16,017 nucleotides of DNA from Campylobacterota bacterium. GTDB lineage: Bacteria; Campylobacterota; Campylobacteria; Campylobacterales; Sulfurovaceae. The notes beneath the pieces were generated by a model. The model made no database searches and had not been told where the DNA came from. It saw only the letters and a list, made by a program, of their open reading frames with translations. The DNA lies in contig JAUVCL010000027.1 of the NCBI GenBank assembly GCA_030595845.1, positions 1 through 16,017 on the forward strand, in the 5' to 3' direction. How positions within the stretch are numbered: the stretch's first letter is position 1; every line of letters begins with the position of its first letter. Positions 12,146-16,017 of the stretch are shown in pieces. The position numbers and the translations under genes are program-made.

Positions 12146-13636
12146 TTAATATCCACTCGCAGAAATCATGTAGTACAAGTAAGAAAGTAATGGTTGTACA
12201 TAGAAGATAGCTGCAACCGTAGCAACTGTTGCAAATCCAATGATAACCATTAATGGTTTAGAGAGGTTGTAATAAACAGTCTCTACCTCTTGTACCGGAT
12301 CTTTCAAGAACATATAAACGATCAGTTTCAAGTAGTAGTACGCTGCAATGGCTGAGTTAAGACCCATGATGATCGCTAACCAAATATAACCTGCATTAAC
12401 AGCTGCCTGCATTACATAGATCTTACCCCAGAATACTGAGAAGGGTGGAACACCCGCAAGCGACAACATAAAGAGTGCCATTACAACGGCACCTATTGGC
12501 ATGATTTTGATAAGCCCGGCAAACTTTTCATAAGGGTGATCATGACCTGCATCAAATCTTCTCTTTTTATGACGAGAGATCCATAACATAGCAAATGCAC
12601 CCAGGTTTGTAAACATAAAGAGTGCATAGTAAAGGAAGATCGCCGTATTACCCTCTGTTGTATCTAATGCAAGTGCTGCCATAATGAAACCAGCATGAGA
12701 GATAGATGAATAGGCAAGCATACGTTTGACATCATCTTGAACCAATGCCATAATGTTTGCAAGTGTCATAGTCAGTACTGCTAAGATAAGGATCGTCCAT
12801 CTTACCCACTCAATGCCAAGATCAAGATACATACCAAAAATTCTGATACTCACTACAAATGCAGCGATCTTAGGGACAACTGACATATATCCGGCCATTG
12901 GAGCAGAAGCACCTTCATAAACATCCGGTGCCCATGTATGGAAAGGAAAGAGTGAGATCTTAAATGCGAAGGCAACAAGTAACAGTACCGATGAACCAAA
13001 GATAGCGATCATCAATCCTGTTTCGTTCACACGTGTAGCCAACACTTCTGCCACTTTATAGAGTTCTACTGAACCTGTAAGTGCATAAACTACGGCAGAA
13101 CCCATAGTGAAAAAACCTGCTGCTAACGCACCCATAGTAAAATATTTTACCGCGGCCTCGTAAGAATTTTTTCTGTTATGCATCGCGATTAGCGTATAAA
13201 GTGAAAGTGATGCCGTTTCTAATCCTACAAAAATAAGAATAAGATTATCTGTTGCAACCATAAATTGGAATCCTGCGATCATAAACAAGAAGAGCGCGAA
13301 GAATTCAGGATATGAATACTCATGGAATTTTTTTGATGTCAATGCAAGTGGTATGAATATCATTGAACCACCAATGATCATCAGTTGAGAAATAATGGAA
13401 ATACCGTCTATAAGCATTACATCAAAGAACCCACGTTCATTTACATTTAATCCAAGTACAGCACCAAAATCTATGAATAATACCAGGATAGTCAACATAA
13501 CATAAAGTGTTTTATGTAACTTATCATTGAGCAGGTCAATAATTAAAATAATCAAACCACCGGCAATAGCGATAAGCATAGGAGCAAGGGTAATAAGGTT
13601 CAGACTTTCTAAACTCACATTAATAGGTTCTAACAT
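12146..13636 (-). CDS. nuoN: NADH-quinone oxidoreductase subunit N
   Basis: Antiporter-like proton-pumping membrane subunit of respiratory complex I; 496 residues, about 14 helices, normal length. The charged residues of the proton path are in place: Glu140 in FVGLETASLSLYTL, Lys226 in FKISLFPFHTWAPDVYEGAS, and Lys256 in VVPKIAAF; their spacing follows that of E. coli NuoN. The ATG (13634-13636) overlaps the nuoM stop as TAATG and has the strongest ribosome binding site of the window. It is the last gene of the nuo operon and converges on miaA across the 25-bp inverted repeat. Confidence 0.97.
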   Translation of the reverse strand: MLEPINVSLESLNLITLAPMLIAIAGGLIILIIDLLNDKLHKTLYVMLTILVLFIDFGAVLGLNVNERGFFDVMLIDGISIISQLMIIGGSMIFIPLALTSKKFHEYSYPEFFALFLFMIAGFQFMVATDNLILIFVGLETASLSLYTLIAMHNRKNSYEAAVKYFTMGALAAGFFTMGSAVVYALTGSVELYKVAEVLATRVNETGLMIAIFGSSVLLLVAFAFKISLFPFHTWAPDVYEGASAPMAGYMSVVPKIAAFVVSIRIFGMYLDLGIEWVRWTILILAVLTMTLANIMALVQDDVKRMLAYSSISHAGFIMAALALDTTEGNTAIFLYYALFMFTNLGAFAMLWISRHKKRRFDAGHDHPYEKFAGLIKIMPIGAVVMALFMLSLAGVPPFSVFWGKIYVMQAAVNAGYIWLAIIMGLNSAIAAYYYLKLIVYMFLKDPVQEVETVYYNLSKPLMVIIGFATVATVAAIFYVQPLLSYLYYMISASGY

Positions 13637-15162
13637 TACTTCACCTCCTTACTTGATTTTGCAACTCTTATCATATCTTTGGCCTCTTGTGTGATTGCTT
13701 TTTCATCCATAAAACTTAACAATGCTTTTACAGAATTGTCTATAGGCTCAAGTACAGGTTTAGGATAGACACCTAACCAGATTACAATAGCTACCAATGG
13801 TATAAGTGACCATGTCTCTCTACGGTTAAGATCTTTTAGCTTTTTATTTTCTTCATTATCCAAAGGACCAAAGAAAGTAAACTTCATAACCCTAAGCATA
13901 TAGACTGCTCCAAGAATAATAGATGTACCAGCGATGATAGTCATTACTGGAGATACTTGATAGAAACCAAGAAGGACAAGGAATTCACCAACAAAACCAA
14001 TAGTCAACGGCAAACCGACAGAAGCCATCAACATGATTCCAAAGATAATCGCAAATTTAGGCATCACTGCTGCAATACCACCAAATTCTGATATGAGTTT
14101 TGTATGTCTTCTCTCATAGATCATCCCTACAAGCATAAATAGCGCACCTGACACGATACCGTGAGACAACATTTGGAATACTGAACCTGAAAGACCTTCT
14201 GCATTCATAGCAAAAAGACCTAACATAATAATACCCATATGTGATACAGATGAATATGCAATGACTTGCTTAATATCTTTTTGTGCATATGCGATCATTG
14301 CTGTATAGACGATCATGATCAATGACAATACTGCAATTGGCGTTATAGCCATTACCGATGCATCCGGGAACATTGGAAGTGAAAATCTTACAAATCCATA
14401 TGTACCCATTTTAAGAAGTACCGCTGCAAGAATCACAGAACCGATAGTTGGTGCTTGACCGTGTGCATAGGGGATCCATGTATGGAATGGGAACATCGGC
14501 ACTTTAATAGCAAATCCAACGAAGAACGCTGCGAATAACCATAATTGGTAATCTACAGGTAAGACCAAGGCATACCAGTCTGTGATAGCGAAACTCCATA
14601 TACCTGTAAGACTGTGGTAAGTATATGCTACAAACAACATACCCACAAGCATGATAAGTGATCCTGTAAATGTATAGAGGAAGAACTTTATCGATGCATA
14701 AATTCTAAGTGGTCCACCCCATGCACCGATGATATAAAGCATCGGTACCAAAGAAAGCTCCCAAAAGAGATAGAAGATAATCGCATCTAACGCGACAAAT
14801 ACACCTATCATTGTCATTTCCAAGAAAAGAAGGGTGATAATCATATTTTTAATATTTTTTGTTTCACCCATGGATGCCATACCGATCAATGTCATCAATG
14901 TAGTCATTATAATAATAAACAATGAGATACCATCAGCACCTAGATAATAGGAGATTCCCATATCAGGGATCAAAGGGATCATCTCAACAAACTGCATGCC
15001 TGCACTTGCAGTATCAAAACTGAACCATAACAATAAAGAGAGTAAAAACTCTATCGTTACTACTGTAATACCGTATGCTCTAATACTATTTTTATCTACT
15101 ACAAATCCAAGCAGTCCTGCAACTGCTGGGAAAAACACCAATATACTTAAAATATTTTCCAT
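13636..15162 (-). CDS. nuoM: NADH-quinone oxidoreductase subunit M
   Basis: Antiporter-like membrane subunit of complex I; 508 residues, about 14 helices. Key proton-path residues are conserved: Glu135 in FWELSLVPM, Lys220 in IKVPMFPFHTWIPYAH and Lys251 in VLLKMGTYGF, corresponding to Glu144, Lys234 and Lys265 of E. coli. Start ATG 15160-15162 has AAGGGG seven bases upstream, overlapping the TAA of nuoL, so the three genes are translated as a unit. Gene order L-M-N is the usual one. Confidence 0.97.
   Translation of the reverse strand: MENILSILVFFPAVAGLLGFVVDKNSIRAYGITVVTIEFLLSLLLWFSFDTASAGMQFVEMIPLIPDMGISYYLGADGISLFIIIMTTLMTLIGMASMGETKNIKNMIITLLFLEMTMIGVFVALDAIIFYLFWELSLVPMLYIIGAWGGPLRIYASIKFFLYTFTGSLIMLVGMLFVAYTYHSLTGIWSFAITDWYALVLPVDYQLWLFAAFFVGFAIKVPMFPFHTWIPYAHGQAPTIGSVILAAVLLKMGTYGFVRFSLPMFPDASVMAITPIAVLSLIMIVYTAMIAYAQKDIKQVIAYSSVSHMGIIMLGLFAMNAEGLSGSVFQMLSHGIVSGALFMLVGMIYERRHTKLISEFGGIAAVMPKFAIIFGIMLMASVGLPLTIGFVGEFLVLLGFYQVSPVMTIIAGTSIILGAVYMLRVMKFTFFGPLDNEENKKLKDLNRRETWSLIPLVAIVIWLGVYPKPVLEPIDNSVKALLSFMDEKAITQEAKDMIRVAKSSKEVK
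13643..13650 (-). promoter_or_regulatory. Perfect Shine-Dalgarno of nuoN inside the end of nuoM
   Basis: AAGGAGGT on the minus strand stands six bases before the nuoN ATG and is at the same time the Lys-Glu-Val coding end of nuoM. Together with the TAATG overlap it points to strong, coupled translation of nuoN. Confidence 0.75.
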
Positions 15163-15171
15163 TTTTACCCC

Positions 15172-16017
15172 TTAACCTATCATCGCTGAAATTGCAGCAA
15201 TGATCAATAATAATACAGCACCTACAGCCATCCAGTTTAGATAGTTTGAAAGGTTACCTGTTTGCATACTTCTTGTTTTATCTCCAGCACCATAGAAGAA
15301 TTTCGCAATATTATCTACGCTTGCATCTACTATTTTCAAGTCAATTTTTGTCCAGAAGATTTCAGAGATCATCATATATGGTTTCGTGATGAACGCCTCA
15401 TAAAATACGGGTACATAGTATTGATTGATAAGCAATTTATAGAAGAAACCATTTTCAACTTTTTCTGATCTTTTCCAAGCATTTTTACCTGTTCTTGCAT
15501 ATTTGTAGTAAGCATAAGCGATACCTGATAGTGCAAAAAAGATAACTATGAGACCCAAATACGTTGCCAAGTGGTGTGTATGCTCAGACATTTCATACTG
15601 TACACTCTCACCTATGTTATAGATAAACGCTTTATATGTTCCCATGAACCAACCCGTGATAACAGCAAGTACTGCAAGAGGAGACATCGCTACAAGTACA
15701 AATTTGTACATTTCGTGAGGATGGAATCCTAATGGTGTATGACGATCTTCACCATGGAATGATAAAAATACTTGTCTAAATGAATAGAATGCTGTCATAC
15801 CCGCAGTGATCACCAATATGATCCATAAGATATAGGTATGCTCATTAAATGCAGTTTCAATAATTGCATCTTTTGACCAGAATCCTGCCAATGGAGGAAG
15901 ACCTGCGAGTGCTATAGAAGCGACAGTCATGTAGATCCATGTTCCTCTCATCTTCTTTCTCAAATCACCCATCTTAAAGAGGTCAAGTTCATCATGCATA
16001 GCATGCATTACGTTACC
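15172..16017 (-). CDS. nuoL: NADH-quinone oxidoreductase subunit L, C-terminal 281 residues (gene continues past the window end)
   Basis: The frame is open to the last base of the window and reads GNVMHAMHDELDLFKMG, the conserved segment in the middle of NuoL, so the N-terminal half is outside; the ATGs at this edge are internal. LAGLPPLAGFWSKDAIIETAF carries the conserved Lys of the third antiporter-like subunit. The end shows the amphipathic lateral-helix region (about 165-250 of this part, including NGFFYKLLINQYYVPVFYEAF) and a final membrane anchor helix. The stop (15172-15174) lies nine bases before the nuoM start. Confidence 0.96.
   Translation of the reverse strand, partial: GNVMHAMHDELDLFKMGDLRKKMRGTWIYMTVASIALAGLPPLAGFWSKDAIIETAFNEHTYILWIILVITAGMTAFYSFRQVFLSFHGEDRHTPLGFHPHEMYKFVLVAMSPLAVLAVITGWFMGTYKAFIYNIGESVQYEMSEHTHHLATYLGLIVIFFALSGIAYAYYKYARTGKNAWKRSEKVENGFFYKLLINQYYVPVFYEAFITKPYMMISEIFWTKIDLKIVDASVDNIAKFFYGAGDKTRSMQTGNLSNYLNWMAVGAVLLLIIAAISAMIG

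Noticed and set aside
1..16017. CRISPR array, insertion sequence, phage or toxin-antitoxin module
   Set aside because: No regularly spaced repeats, transposase or paired small genes were seen; the repeats present are isolated palindromes.

Overview
The window reads as chromosomal core sequence of a Campylobacterota (epsilonproteobacterial) organism, probably an environmental Sulfurovum/Sulfurimonas-like type. The reasons are the gene order gap | nadD-rsfS, the block gmk-tatA-argS behind an acidic protein (both arrangements I recall from Campylobacter), a UbiA-type prenyltransferase of the kind used for menaquinone, AT-rich extended -10 promoters (TGC-TATAAT) without clear -35 boxes, and moderate to low GC. 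The genus is inference.

Layout. 1-570: start of a gap gene leaving the window on the minus strand. 632-1552 (+): one reading frame that fuses NadD with the ribosome silencing factor RsfS. 1604-5632 (-): small membrane protein, argS, tatA, gmk and an acidic protein with a degenerate receiver domain; gmk is start/stop coupled to the acidic gene and tatA has its own promoter. 5752-6660 (+): exported DUF2279-type protein. 6785-8166 (+): a promoter, a c-di-GMP-I (GEMM-I) riboswitch, an intrinsic terminator that shares bases with the aptamer, and a PKD-domain lipoprotein gene. 8395-8471 (-): tRNA-Arg with anticodon GCG. 8547-11040 (-): a tightly packed operon pssA-ubiA/mqnP-(107 aa membrane/coiled-coil protein)-divergent uracil-DNA glycosylase. 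11140-12042 (+): miaA. 12146-16017 (-): the end of the nuo operon, nuoL (partial)-nuoM-nuoN.

Three different palindromic repeat elements of REP/REPIN type lie in the gaps at 1554-1598, 3673-3778 and 12038-12142, each tight against stop codons or gene ends. A short direct repeat sits in the pssA/ubiA junction and appears to have become coding.

Most genes are housekeeping: lower glycolysis/gluconeogenesis, NAD synthesis, ribosome silencing, arginyl-tRNA synthesis, Tat export, GMP phosphorylation, phospholipid and quinone synthesis, tRNA modification, complex I. The regulatory highlight is 6785-6942, where the order of elements predicts that c-di-GMP switches the surface lipoprotein on by preventing termination. 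No CRISPR array, insertion sequence, phage or defence system was found.
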